The position numbers and the translations under genes were made by a program. The notes under the pieces were generated by a model that was given only the letters and a program-made list of their open reading frames with translations, searched no databases and was not told the origin of the DNA. 56,399 nt of DNA from Deltaproteobacteria bacterium. GTDB lineage: Bacteria; Desulfobacterota; BSN033; UBA1163. The stretch lies in the NCBI GenBank assembly GCA_016874935.1, contig VGSS01000003.1, positions 1-56,399 on the forward strand, in the 5' to 3' direction. Positions 8,867-16,695 of the stretch are shown piece after piece. How positions within the stretch are numbered: the stretch's first letter is position 1; every line of letters begins with the position of its first letter.

Positions 8867-10681
8867 ATGGAGAAAGTCCTTCAGGGAAATCATGCTATAG
8901 CGAGGGGAGCGTGGGAGGCAGGGGTAAGGGTAGCCTGTGCCTATCCAGGGACACCGAGCAGCGAAATTATTTTTGTCATTGGCACACAGTATAAAAAAGA
9001 TATTCAGGCTGAATGGTCGGTCAACGAAAAGGTATCTTTGGAGGTGGCAAGTGGAGCTTCCATTGCGGGAGCCAGAGCCATGGCCTCAATGAAGCATGTG
9101 GGATTAAATGTGGCCTCTGATCCGTTGATGACCCTTTCTTATACAGGAGTCAAAGGGGGTTTGGTCGTCGTTGTGGCTGATGACCCCTATGCTCACAGCT
9201 CGCAGAATGAGCAGGACAGCCGCCACTGGGCAAGGTTCGGAAAGATGCCCATGCTTGAGCCGTCTGATTCTCAAGAGTGTAAGGATTTTACGAAACTGGC
9301 TTTTGACATGAGCGAACAGTATGACACTCCCGTTCTTTTGCGGACCGAGACCAGGGTCTCGCACTCCTTTTCCATTGTAAAATTGGAGGAACGGAGAGAG
9401 TCGGCAATGCCCCTGGGGCTTAACAAAAAAGATGCCTCTAAATTCACCATGGTCCCCATCTATGTCCGCGAGAGACGCCCCCTTGTTGAAGAGAGGATGA
9501 GGAAGCTTGAAGTTTTTGCGGATGAGTTCAATTATAATGTCATGGAAATCAATGACCCGAAAATCGGGGTCATCACCAGCGGGGTCTGTTACAATTATAC
9601 CAAGGAAGTTTTTCCAGAATACTCCTATCTGAAACTCGGGATGGTCTGGCCTCTTCCTAAGAAACTGGTCTCGGATTTTTACAAGAAGGTTAAAAAAGTG
9701 ATCATCGTGGAGGAACTCGATCCCTTCTTCGAGACCGAAATCCGGGCGATGGGTTACAAAATCTTTCACGGGAAGGATGTGATACCTGCGATCTATGAAC
9801 TTTCACCTGAAATTATCGAGAAATCCTTAAAAGGAAAGAAGTATAAAGCCCCAAAGGAGAGGATCAAGGCTGAGGAGCTTCCGAAGAGGCCGCCCAATTT
9901 GTGTTCGGGTTGTTCTCACCGGCCGATGTTTTATGCCCTGAAGAAGCTGGATCTCTTTGTCTTCGGAGATATCGGCTGTTACACCCTTGCGGCCGCGCCT
10001 CCGCTCAATGCCGTTCATACGACCATCTGTATGGGCGCCGGAGTGGGCGAAGCGTTTGGTGCGGCAAAGGTACTCGGCAAAGAAGGGTTGGGAAAAGCCT
10101 GCGCCGTGCTTGGCGACTCCACCTTCCTTCATGGAGGGGTGACCCCTCTGATGAATATAGCCTATAATAGAGGGAATTCAACGACCATCATTCTGGATAA
10201 TCGGGCTACCGGAATGACAGGCCTTCAGGAACATCCGGGCACGGGCTTTACGATCACTGGCGAGCCCGCTCCCATGGTTGATTATGAAGTCCTTTGCCGG
10301 GCTCTGGGCATTGAACATGTGCGGAAAGTAGACCCCTATCGTATCAAAGAAACGATGGAGATCATCAAGGAAGAGGTTGAGAGGGATGCGGCTTCGGTCA
10401 TCATTACAGTGAATGGACCCTGCATGCTTCACCGGAGGGAGAAGAGGCAATTTGAACATGCTTTCTACACCATTGACACGGACAAGTGCAGGGGATGCAC
10501 GATGTGCCTTGAGATCGGATGCCCTGCGATCAGCTGGCAGGAAGTCTCCGGCGATCAGGCTATCACAAAAGACGGCCACAAGAGGAAAGGAGTTGTTCAA
10601 ATTAACAGGCTACAGTGCCCGGGTTGTGGCGTCTGTCAACAGATCTGTAAATTCGAAGCAATTATTCCTGGACAGGCATAG
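8867..10681 (+). CDS. iorA: Indolepyruvate:ferredoxin oxidoreductase, alpha subunit
   Basis: Large subunit of the oxygen-sensitive enzyme that oxidatively decarboxylates aryl-pyruvates from aromatic amino acids to aryl-acetyl-CoA, reducing ferredoxin; the reverse reaction also occurs in anaerobes. The 604 residues comprise the pyrimidine domain (ACAYPGTPSSEI near the N-terminus), the thiamine-diphosphate domain with LGDSTFLHGGVTPL and the DNRATGMTG block, and a C-terminal two-cluster ferredoxin domain with CRGCTMCLEIGCP (CX2CX2CX4CP) and CPGCGVCQQICK (CX2CX2CX3C). It is paired with iorB 9 bases downstream in a two-gene operon bounded by promoter and terminator. Confidence 0.95.
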   Translation: MEKVLQGNHAIARGAWEAGVRVACAYPGTPSSEIIFVIGTQYKKDIQAEWSVNEKVSLEVASGASIAGARAMASMKHVGLNVASDPLMTLSYTGVKGGLVVVVADDPYAHSSQNEQDSRHWARFGKMPMLEPSDSQECKDFTKLAFDMSEQYDTPVLLRTETRVSHSFSIVKLEERRESAMPLGLNKKDASKFTMVPIYVRERRPLVEERMRKLEVFADEFNYNVMEINDPKIGVITSGVCYNYTKEVFPEYSYLKLGMVWPLPKKLVSDFYKKVKKVIIVEELDPFFETEIRAMGYKIFHGKDVIPAIYELSPEIIEKSLKGKKYKAPKERIKAEELPKRPPNLCSGCSHRPMFYALKKLDLFVFGDIGCYTLAAAPPLNAVHTTICMGAGVGEAFGAAKVLGKEGLGKACAVLGDSTFLHGGVTPLMNIAYNRGNSTTIILDNRATGMTGLQEHPGTGFTITGEPAPMVDYEVLCRALGIEHVRKVDPYRIKETMEIIKEEVERDAASVIITVNGPCMLHRREKRQFEHAFYTIDTDKCRGCTMCLEIGCPAISWQEVSGDQAITKDGHKRKGVVQINRLQCPGCGVCQQICKFEAIIPGQA

Positions 10682-10690
10682 GAGGGGAAG

Positions 10691-11275
10691 ATGGAAGATA
10701 GAGTGACCAATATTCTGTTATCAGGGGTTGGAGGCCAGGGAACGATTCTGGCCAGCGATATACTCTGCTCCGTATTTCAAGAGGTAGGCTATGATGTGAA
10801 AAAGGCAGAGGTTCACGGAATGGCGCAGAGAGGCGGAGATGTGACCACCCATTTCCGGTTCGGCAAAAAGGTCTATTCCCCGCTGATCAAATACGGAGAT
10901 GTGGATTACCTTGTCTCCTTCGAACTTCTGGAGGGGCTCCGCTATGTTAATTGGCTAAAAAAGGATGGAAAAGTCCTTCTCAATAACCAGGAAACATACC
11001 CTCCTGCCGTTACCCGGGGGACGATGAAGTATCCGGAGAATGTGGTTAAGACGTTCAAGAGATTTTTTAATGGAAATGTCTATGCTATTGATGGATTAGG
11101 CATTGCGGTCCAATGCGGCGATTCGAGGGCTGTCAATATTGTCACCCTTGGCGCCTTCTCCAATTTTTTTGACATTAAGGAGGAGGTCTGGGAAAGGAAT
11201 CTCCTTGAACACCTTCCTAAAAAAGTTCATGAACTCAATTTGAAAGCCTTCAAAGAGGGGAAGAAGGCTATTTAA
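10691..11275 (+). CDS. iorB: Indolepyruvate:ferredoxin oxidoreductase, beta subunit
   Basis: Gamma-type 2-oxoacid oxidoreductase subunit that completes the IorAB enzyme and carries the coenzyme-A/catalytic interface. The 194-residue protein has the family start NILLSGVGGQGTILASDIL and the KKAEVHGMAQRGGDVTTHFRFG block. It begins nine bases after the iorA stop, with GGAGGGGAAG as ribosome binding site, and ends just before a good terminator. Confidence 0.94.
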   Translation: MEDRVTNILLSGVGGQGTILASDILCSVFQEVGYDVKKAEVHGMAQRGGDVTTHFRFGKKVYSPLIKYGDVDYLVSFELLEGLRYVNWLKKDGKVLLNNQETYPPAVTRGTMKYPENVVKTFKRFFNGNVYAIDGLGIAVQCGDSRAVNIVTLGAFSNFFDIKEEVWERNLLEHLPKKVHELNLKAFKEGKKAI

Positions 11276-11297
11276 TCGGACCGGGCAATTGCCATTG

Positions 11298-11336
11298 AAG
11301 GGGCGAAGGGAGTTTCTCTTTGCCCCTTTGTTTTTT
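11298..11336 (+). terminator. Rho-independent terminator after iorAB
   Basis: Eleven-base-pair stem AAGGGGCGAAG (11298-11308) with CTTTGCCCCTT (11318-11328), one G-U pair, a 9-base loop and a T-rich tail TGTTTTTT. It lies 22 bases after the iorB stop. Confidence 0.8.
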
Positions 11337-11380
11337 AGGCCTGCTCATTTATAATTTTATAAAGACGGAGGCAGCAAAGC

Positions 11381-14026
11381 ATGAGACAGACCCGATTCGT
11401 TTTCATAGTCGTCATCACCTTATCGATTTTTCTCCTCGTCGCTCATCCTGGCCAATCCAGAGATCACCTTCACCAATTCACCATGGAGAATGGCCTGAAG
11501 GTAATCCTTCAGGGTAACCGCACCTCTGCGGTGGTTGCACTCCAGGTCTGGGTCAAGGTGGGAAGCGCTGATGAAAAGAACGATGAGGCGGGGATGTGCC
11601 ACTTCATCGAACATATGATCTTCAAGGGTACGGAGAAGAGGAAGGTCGGAGAGATGGCAAAGGAGATCGAATCCCTTGGAGGCTCGATCAATGCCTATAC
11701 CTCGTATGACCAAACTGTTTATCATATTACAATTGCCAGTCGTTATGCAGACATTGCCCTCGATATCCTGTCCGATGCCATCCAACGCTCTGTTTTCGAT
11801 CCGTCGGAGCTCGAAAAGGAGAGGGAGGTCATTCTCGAAGAGATTCGAATGGGAGAGGATGATCCTTCGAGAAAACTCTTCCGGCAGACCATGGCCACTG
11901 CTTTTCAGAGCCATCCCTACGGAAGGCCGATTATCGGGTATGAGAAGACCATCAGGGCAATCACAAGAGATCAGATGCTCTCTTTTTTCAAGCGATGGTA
12001 TACGCCGGACCGGATCTTTTTCGTTGCCGCAGGTGACTTTGATCTTCAGGAGATGGAGAGAAAAGCAAGGGACTCATTTAAGGATTTTAAGCGGTCTTCC
12101 AAGAGATTTCCTGAAAGGGTGAAGGAGCCGAATCAGAAAGAAGTCCGGTCTAACCTCACGTTTGGAAATTTTAAAGAGACCTACCTTCAAATGGCAGTCC
12201 CCATCACTTCTGTCACGCATGAAGATACTCCCGGGCTTGATGTGATCGAACAGATTTTAGGAGGAGGAGAGACCTCCCGTCTGGCGCAGAAGGTGAAGTT
12301 GGAGAAGGGGCTGGTTCACTCCATCTCCGCCTCTGCTTATACGCCAAAAGACCCAGGCCTCTTTATCATCGGAGCGACTCTCCAGGCAGAGAATCTGGAA
12401 AAGGCGATAGAAGAGATTCTAAAAGAGGTAAACCGGTTGATTCAGGAGGGCGTCACCGCTGAGGAGCTTTACCGTGTCAGGGTCAATGTTGAAAGCGGTC
12501 TCATCTATGACCGGCAGACCGTTCAGGGGCAGGCAAGAAAGCTTGGTTATTATGAGGCCGCCACGGGGAACATAGAATTTGAAAAGGAGTATATGAGGAA
12601 AATCAGCCTCCTTCAAAGCGAGGACATCAAGAGAATAGGGGAAAAATATTTTAAACCTTCCCAGTGGAACATCAGCCTTCTGGGGCCCTCAGAAAAGGCG
12701 GATGGCCTTAAAAAGATCTCTCTAAACGCCGTGATTGAAAAAGCGGGTTCGCCAGATATTTCCATTGGCCAGAAGACGTCACCGCGCGCCTCGAAGACCG
12801 TTCTGAACAATGGAATTCGCCTCATTGTCAAAGAGAACCGGTATGTTCCTCTTGTGTCTATTCAACTCTCTTTTTTAGCCGGCGTTCGTTTTGAAGAGGA
12901 GGCCCAAAACGGGATCAACCAGTTTATGGCTGTGATGATCAATAAGGGCACAGAGAAACAGACCAGCCTTGAAATCGCCAAGAAAGTGGAGAGAATGGCA
13001 GGCTCCCTCAGCGGCTTTTCAGGCTACAACAGCTTTGGCCTGAGCTTTACTTTCCTGAGCCAGCACTTCGATGAGGCGATGGCTTTGTTAGGTGAGGTCA
13101 TCAAGCATCCCTCCTTTGATGCGGATGAGATGGAAAAGAGGAGAAGATCCATCCTCGCATCCATCCGACAGCAGGAGGACAATTTGAGCAGTATGGTCTT
13201 CAAACTCTTTCGGAAGGTTCTTTATGAGAAGCATCCCTACCGCATGGATACGATCGGAACACTTGATTCCGTCAAGAAAATCACACAGAAGGATTTAAAA
13301 GAGTATTATAGGCGCATCGCCACCCCGGAGAATATGGTCATCACCATCGTGGGAGATGTCGATTTGAAACAGGTGACCTCTGCTGTCCAAAATGAGTTTG
13401 GAAAGATGCAGAAGATCGGTTTTGCCCATCCTGAAATTCCCAAGGAGCCGCCCCTCCAGAAGACGAGAAGATCAGAGAGTTATAAGGAGAAGGAGCAGGC
13501 CCATTTTGTCCTCGGATTCCCTGGCGGCACTGTGCTGAATGGGGACCGGTATGCTCTCGACGTGCTGGATGCAGCGCTTTCCGGCATGGGAGGAAGGCTC
13601 TTTTATGAATTGAGGGATAAGCAAAGCTTGGCCTACGCTCTGGCATTCATCAGCAATGTGAATCTCGATCCAGGATATATCTGTGTCTATATGGGGACCC
13701 ATCCGGATAAGATCGAAACGGCTATTGCAGGCGTCCTCAGGGAGCTGAAGAAGGTCAAAGACGAGGGGTTGACAGGCGATGAAGTGGAAAGGGCGAAGCG
13801 ATACCTGATCGGAAACTTTGAGATTGGCCTTCAGACCAACGGCGCCCATGCAAGACAGATGTCCGGGGACGAGTTGATGGGGCTGGGATACGACCATTTG
13901 GAAAGGTATCCGGGTGAGATTCAGAAGGTGACCCGGGAGGATGTCCACCGGATGGCGAAGAAGTATTTCAACCTGGACGCCTATGCCCTTGCCATCATCC
14001 GGCCTTCGGAAGCAAAGAAACAATGA
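11381..14026 (+). CDS. Secreted M16-family zinc metallopeptidase, two fused domains
   Basis: 881-residue protein with an N-terminal signal sequence (hydrophobic residues 6-21, then AHPGQS), so periplasmic or surface exposed. The first half has the inverted zinc motif HFIEH (74-78) with the downstream glutamate in EREVILEEI, and is the catalytic M16 half. The second half begins around residue 465 (TVLNNGIRLIVKENRYVPL); where the zinc motif is expected it reads INQFMAVMINKG, so it is an inactive partner. Many bacteria encode these halves as two genes; here they are one chain, as in pitrilysin-like proteins. The substrate is unknown. The stop overlaps the next gene by 4 bases (ATGA), so they are translationally coupled. 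Confidence 0.9.
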   Translation: MRQTRFVFIVVITLSIFLLVAHPGQSRDHLHQFTMENGLKVILQGNRTSAVVALQVWVKVGSADEKNDEAGMCHFIEHMIFKGTEKRKVGEMAKEIESLGGSINAYTSYDQTVYHITIASRYADIALDILSDAIQRSVFDPSELEKEREVILEEIRMGEDDPSRKLFRQTMATAFQSHPYGRPIIGYEKTIRAITRDQMLSFFKRWYTPDRIFFVAAGDFDLQEMERKARDSFKDFKRSSKRFPERVKEPNQKEVRSNLTFGNFKETYLQMAVPITSVTHEDTPGLDVIEQILGGGETSRLAQKVKLEKGLVHSISASAYTPKDPGLFIIGATLQAENLEKAIEEILKEVNRLIQEGVTAEELYRVRVNVESGLIYDRQTVQGQARKLGYYEAATGNIEFEKEYMRKISLLQSEDIKRIGEKYFKPSQWNISLLGPSEKADGLKKISLNAVIEKAGSPDISIGQKTSPRASKTVLNNGIRLIVKENRYVPLVSIQLSFLAGVRFEEEAQNGINQFMAVMINKGTEKQTSLEIAKKVERMAGSLSGFSGYNSFGLSFTFLSQHFDEAMALLGEVIKHPSFDADEMEKRRRSILASIRQQEDNLSSMVFKLFRKVLYEKHPYRMDTIGTLDSVKKITQKDLKEYYRRIATPENMVITIVGDVDLKQVTSAVQNEFGKMQKIGFAHPEIPKEPPLQKTRRSESYKEKEQAHFVLGFPGGTVLNGDRYALDVLDAALSGMGGRLFYELRDKQSLAYALAFISNVNLDPGYICVYMGTHPDKIETAIAGVLRELKKVKDEGLTGDEVERAKRYLIGNFEIGLQTNGAHARQMSGDELMGLGYDHLERYPGEIQKVTREDVHRMAKKYFNLDAYALAIIRPSEAKKQ

Positions 14027-14853
14027 CAGGAAGGCTTAGGCTTAACCCCTTTTCGCTCAAAGACACTCTCGAGTGCGGACAGTTCTTTCGCTTCACAAAG
14101 GCCCTGAATACCTACCTCATTCAGACCTCTGATCGGATCTTCCCGGTCTGGCAAAAAGGGGATGTCCTTTTCTATGAAGGGGTGGAGGAATCCTTCCTCA
14201 TCAGGTTCTTCAGACTGGATGAGGATATGGATGCCATTTTAAAGGAGATTGATTGCGACCCCTTTATTCATCAGGCGATTAAGGAGTATCCGGGGATGAG
14301 GCTGATCCGGCAAGACCCCTGGGAGTGCCTGGTCTCATTCCTCTTTTCATCTGCCAAGGCCATTCCCCATATCCGTTGCGTGATTGAAGCCCTATGCAAA
14401 TCATCCGGGAGAAAAGTGACCTGGGACTCCCATATCGGTTATGGATTTCCGGAACCCAACTTCATCCAGACCTCTCAACAGATGGAAGAGGTGCGAGCGG
14501 GTTTCAGGACGGACTATCTGGTCAAAACGAGCCGGTGTATGGATCGAAACCAACTCCTCGGATTGAGGGAGCTAACATACAAAGAAGCAAAAAAGAGGCT
14601 GATGGAACTTGCCGGAGTCGGGAAGAAGATTGCTGATTGCGTTCTTCTCTATTCGCTCGATTTTCTCGAAGCCTTTCCTATCGACACCTGGATTAAAAAA
14701 GGATTGCAGAAGACTTATTTTAACGGAGAGAAGGTCGGGGAGAAGAAGATGGAGGAATTTGTTAAGGGCCACTTCGGCCCCTATGCCGGCTACGCCCAGC
14801 TCTATTTATACCATTACTGGCGAAACTATCCTTTCAAAGAGCAGTCCCCTTGA
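14023..14853 (+). CDS. OGG1-type 8-oxoguanine DNA glycosylase/AP lyase (HhH-GPD family)
   Basis: 276-residue base-excision repair enzyme. The N-terminus (NPFSLKDTLECGQFFRF) matches the OGG_N domain of eukaryotic-type OGG1, followed by the helix-hairpin-helix GPD fold. The hairpin with the catalytic lysine reads LAGVGKKIADCVLLYSL (Lys202 equivalent to OGG1 K249) and the catalytic aspartate is in FPIDTWI (Asp221). This is the less common OGG1 lineage in bacteria rather than MutM. It overlaps the M16 peptidase stop codon by four bases. AlkA-like 3-methyladenine glycosylase is the alternative but lacks the OGG_N block. Confidence 0.85.
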   Translation: MTGRLRLNPFSLKDTLECGQFFRFTKALNTYLIQTSDRIFPVWQKGDVLFYEGVEESFLIRFFRLDEDMDAILKEIDCDPFIHQAIKEYPGMRLIRQDPWECLVSFLFSSAKAIPHIRCVIEALCKSSGRKVTWDSHIGYGFPEPNFIQTSQQMEEVRAGFRTDYLVKTSRCMDRNQLLGLRELTYKEAKKRLMELAGVGKKIADCVLLYSLDFLEAFPIDTWIKKGLQKTYFNGEKVGEKKMEEFVKGHFGPYAGYAQLYLYHYWRNYPFKEQSP

Positions 14854-14894
14854 GGATGATCCCGGATGAAAAATGTCTCCCGGTAAAAGGGTTT

Positions 14895-14936
14895 ACCCCG
14901 TTAGTAATAATGGACCGCCGGAATTTCTAACGGGGT
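14895..14936. repeat. CCCCGTTAG inverted repeat between convergent genes
   Basis: Perfect 10-bp inverted arms ACCCCGTTAG (14895-14904) and CTAACGGGGT (14927-14936) flank 22 bases containing GACCGCCGG. The right arm ends directly at the stop codon of the minus-strand nucleotidyltransferase. The same arm sequence recurs at 28993-29090 and, as a half, at 41836, so it is a dispersed repeat; it may also act as a bidirectional terminator here. Confidence 0.6.
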
Positions 14937-15506
14937 TTACTGTTTCTCATCCAGTCTTTTTTCAATGGCTTCCCAGATTTCAATGATGCCCAAGCGTTTC
15001 GCCCAGTCAGCGATATATGTTCGATTCACCGTTTCTCCGCTAATTTTTAGAATTCCTGTAATATCACGGAGATGCTTCTCCGAGCCTCCTCCTTTATAAT
15101 ATTCCATCTTCTTGACAATCACATCTTCTGGTGATGCAAAATCGGCCTGGTACGACTCTGAAGGATGGACGCGACGGGTTCGACCAAATCTACTGCTGTC
15201 AAAGAGGGTATTTTGCTTCAAGATGATATCAACCTTCAGGCCGGAAGCGGGGTGAATAATATTAAATTGTCCACAGGTGCGAATAGCCTCCTTCATCGCC
15301 TCTTCACTCAAATAAAATTCATCCGATGGGAAGGCTTTCATCAAATTGGTAATATGCCGATCTGCTATATCTGCAACCACATCGATATCATTTGTTAATC
15401 GGGGTTCTCCGTATGCCATGGCTGCAACAGAACCGGTGACGAGATAAGGGATGTGAAGATGTTCCAAGACCCCCACGACCCTATGAAGCAACTCAAATAA
15501 ATCCAT
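14937..15506 (-). CDS. Nucleotidyltransferase-fold protein, possible toxin-type partner
   Basis: 189-residue protein of the nucleotidyltransferase superfamily (AbiEii/MNT/DUF6036-like). The core signature is visible: TGSVAAMAYGEPRLTNDIDVV gives the Gly25-Ser26 turn and the metal-binding Asp40-x-Asp42, and the third carboxylate is likely Asp93 in LKVDIIL. The region ASPEDVIVKKMEYYKGG matches the helical tail of such proteins, and the last 40 residues are helical. It overlaps the small upstream gene by 14 bases, indicating translational coupling. Enzymes of this fold paired with small partners often act as toxins or antitoxins that modify tRNA or the partner; the function here is inferred and its substrate unknown. 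Confidence 0.7.
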   Translation of the reverse strand: MDLFELLHRVVGVLEHLHIPYLVTGSVAAMAYGEPRLTNDIDVVADIADRHITNLMKAFPSDEFYLSEEAMKEAIRTCGQFNIIHPASGLKVDIILKQNTLFDSSRFGRTRRVHPSESYQADFASPEDVIVKKMEYYKGGGSEKHLRDITGILKISGETVNRTYIADWAKRLGIIEIWEAIEKRLDEKQ

Positions 15507-15717
15507 GGGAGAGCCTCCTTACGGCTTCCTTCTTAATCATTTCATCCTCCCACTCCGGATTTGTATTCTTAAGATGGACCAGCAACATCTTTCGGGCTGC
15601 GGTCCACATATGAAAGCCTATCCGGATTCTTTCTGCGGGTGTTTTTTGTCGCAGCACCTCTGCCATTGTATTATCGACGACCTCTATCTGTCCCCGGTCC
15701 AACCTTAATTTTTCCAT
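15493..15717 (-). CDS. Small helical protein, partner of the nucleotidyltransferase
   Basis: 74-residue, charged, mostly helical protein (MEKLRLDRGQIEVVDNTMAE at the start, ending EAVRRLSHGFI). It has no membrane segment or DNA-binding motif that I can name. It lies first in a two-gene unit and its last 14 bases overlap the start of the nucleotidyltransferase gene. Similar small proteins with an RRxSHG ending are, to my knowledge, found next to nucleotidyltransferase genes, but I cannot verify that here. A role as antitoxin or regulatory partner is an inference from size, order and overlap. Confidence 0.6.
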   Translation of the reverse strand: MEKLRLDRGQIEVVDNTMAEVLRQKTPAERIRIGFHMWTAARKMLLVHLKNTNPEWEDEMIKKEAVRRLSHGFI

Positions 15718-15756
15718 TTTCCGCCTCTCACCTTTGAAAAGTTCAAGAATTAAAGG

Positions 15757-15817
15757 TCGAAATGCAACATATAAATGACATTTCGAGTATATTAAACCGT
15801 TACTTTAAAAACCTCAA
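15757..15817 (-). promoter_or_regulatory. Promoter and palindromic operator of the two-gene cassette
   Basis: On the minus strand TTGAGG (15817-15812), a 17-base spacer and TAATAT (15794-15789) form a moderate promoter. Immediately downstream, across the expected transcription start, is a perfect 8-bp inverted repeat TCGAAATG (15757-15764) / CATTTCGA (15779-15786) whose arms are 22 bases apart centre to centre, about two helical turns. This is the expected position for autorepression by a cassette product. Start of the first gene is at 15717. Confidence 0.5.
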
Positions 15818-15956
15818 GATAAAAATTGTCAGGGCAAATCAAAGAGTTGGGTTGTTTGATGGTTAAAGTCAATATGCAAGTCAGTCCCTACAAACACATG
15901 CATTTTCTTCTACTGGCGGAACCCATATCTTTTAAATCTTTAGATAAATTCGGCAA

Positions 15957-16304
15957 TTACTTCAAAATTTCTCGAAAAAACTTCTTTGGCCACTCCTGAT
16001 CGTCAAGAAACAAAACATGATTTGCCTCAAACTCCTCTCTTGAGTCGGCTTCTTCCATACCTTTAAAAAGGTTTTCATAAGAGGTTTTTGATAAGATAAA
16101 GGAATGGAGGCTGATATTCACTTTTCCGAGATCGCTTTCCAAACTCTTGATGCTCTTGAACAATTGAATCTTTTCATGATCCAGTCTCTTGATATGTTCC
16201 AATCCTTTGGGATCTAAGAAGACAATCTGCTGGCGTTTTCCATTCTTCACCCACATGATGAAATCAGGATAGAAACTGCTGATAATGAAGACATTGATTT
16301 GTAA
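15957..16304 (-). pseudogene. C-terminal remnant of a helicase/type III restriction-like gene
   Basis: The minus-strand frame reads ...INVFIISSFYPDFIMWV then KNGKRQQIVFLDPKGLEHI. This resembles the nuclease-like C-terminal segment (PDF...K...DPKG) of DEAD/DEAH helicase or type III restriction (Res) subunits. The family-like sequence continues upstream of the in-frame ATG at 16256, so that ATG is not a true start. It stops matching at about 16304, where a CCTCCC-type repeat begins. No helicase motifs are found further upstream. The gene is therefore a decayed fragment cut off by repeat DNA. Identification rests on motif memory only. Confidence 0.5.
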
Positions 16305-16695
16305 AATCCCTCCCTCACCTCCCTTTGCAAAAGGGAGGAATAATACCCCTCTTTGGAAAAGAGGGGCAAGGGGAAATTTTCTGAATCATGTCGATTCAAT
16401 TAAGGGACCCTTAATAAATGTTTTATGGCCAGACTCAACTTTTGTAATCCCCCCCTTACTTCCCAGATATTGAAAGATTGGTTTACTATATCAGATAATT
16501 GGTTTTCGGGTAAAGTCTTTTTTAACAACTCAAGGCAAAGGGGAGAAAAAAATGGAAAACTTTGCTGAAGAGAAGGAGAGTAAAGGCAGAAGCGCCCCAC
16601 TCGTTTACACGAAGAGCCTGAGAAAGGATTGTCTTGATGTTCTGGAGTTATAAAAGGTAAAATAAGATCAACAGTCTTTGGAGAACGCTGGGATT
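16305..16695. other. Gene-free spacer with two adjacent repeat hairpins
   Basis: No convincing gene. It contains two tight hairpins: CCTCCCTTT/AAAGGGAGG (16318-16338) and CCCCTCTTT/AAAGAGGGG (16346-16366), a repeat style common in genomes rich in small palindromic elements. A minus-strand open frame at 16400-16600 (LELLKKTLPENQLSDIVNQS in its middle) could be more of the decayed upstream gene but is not recognised. No clear promoter was found for the downstream patatin gene. Confidence 0.5.

Noticed and set aside
16400..16600. Minus-strand 66-codon open frame
   Set aside because: No family resemblance, no ribosome binding site, lies in repeat-rich spacer; at most a remnant of the neighbouring decayed gene.
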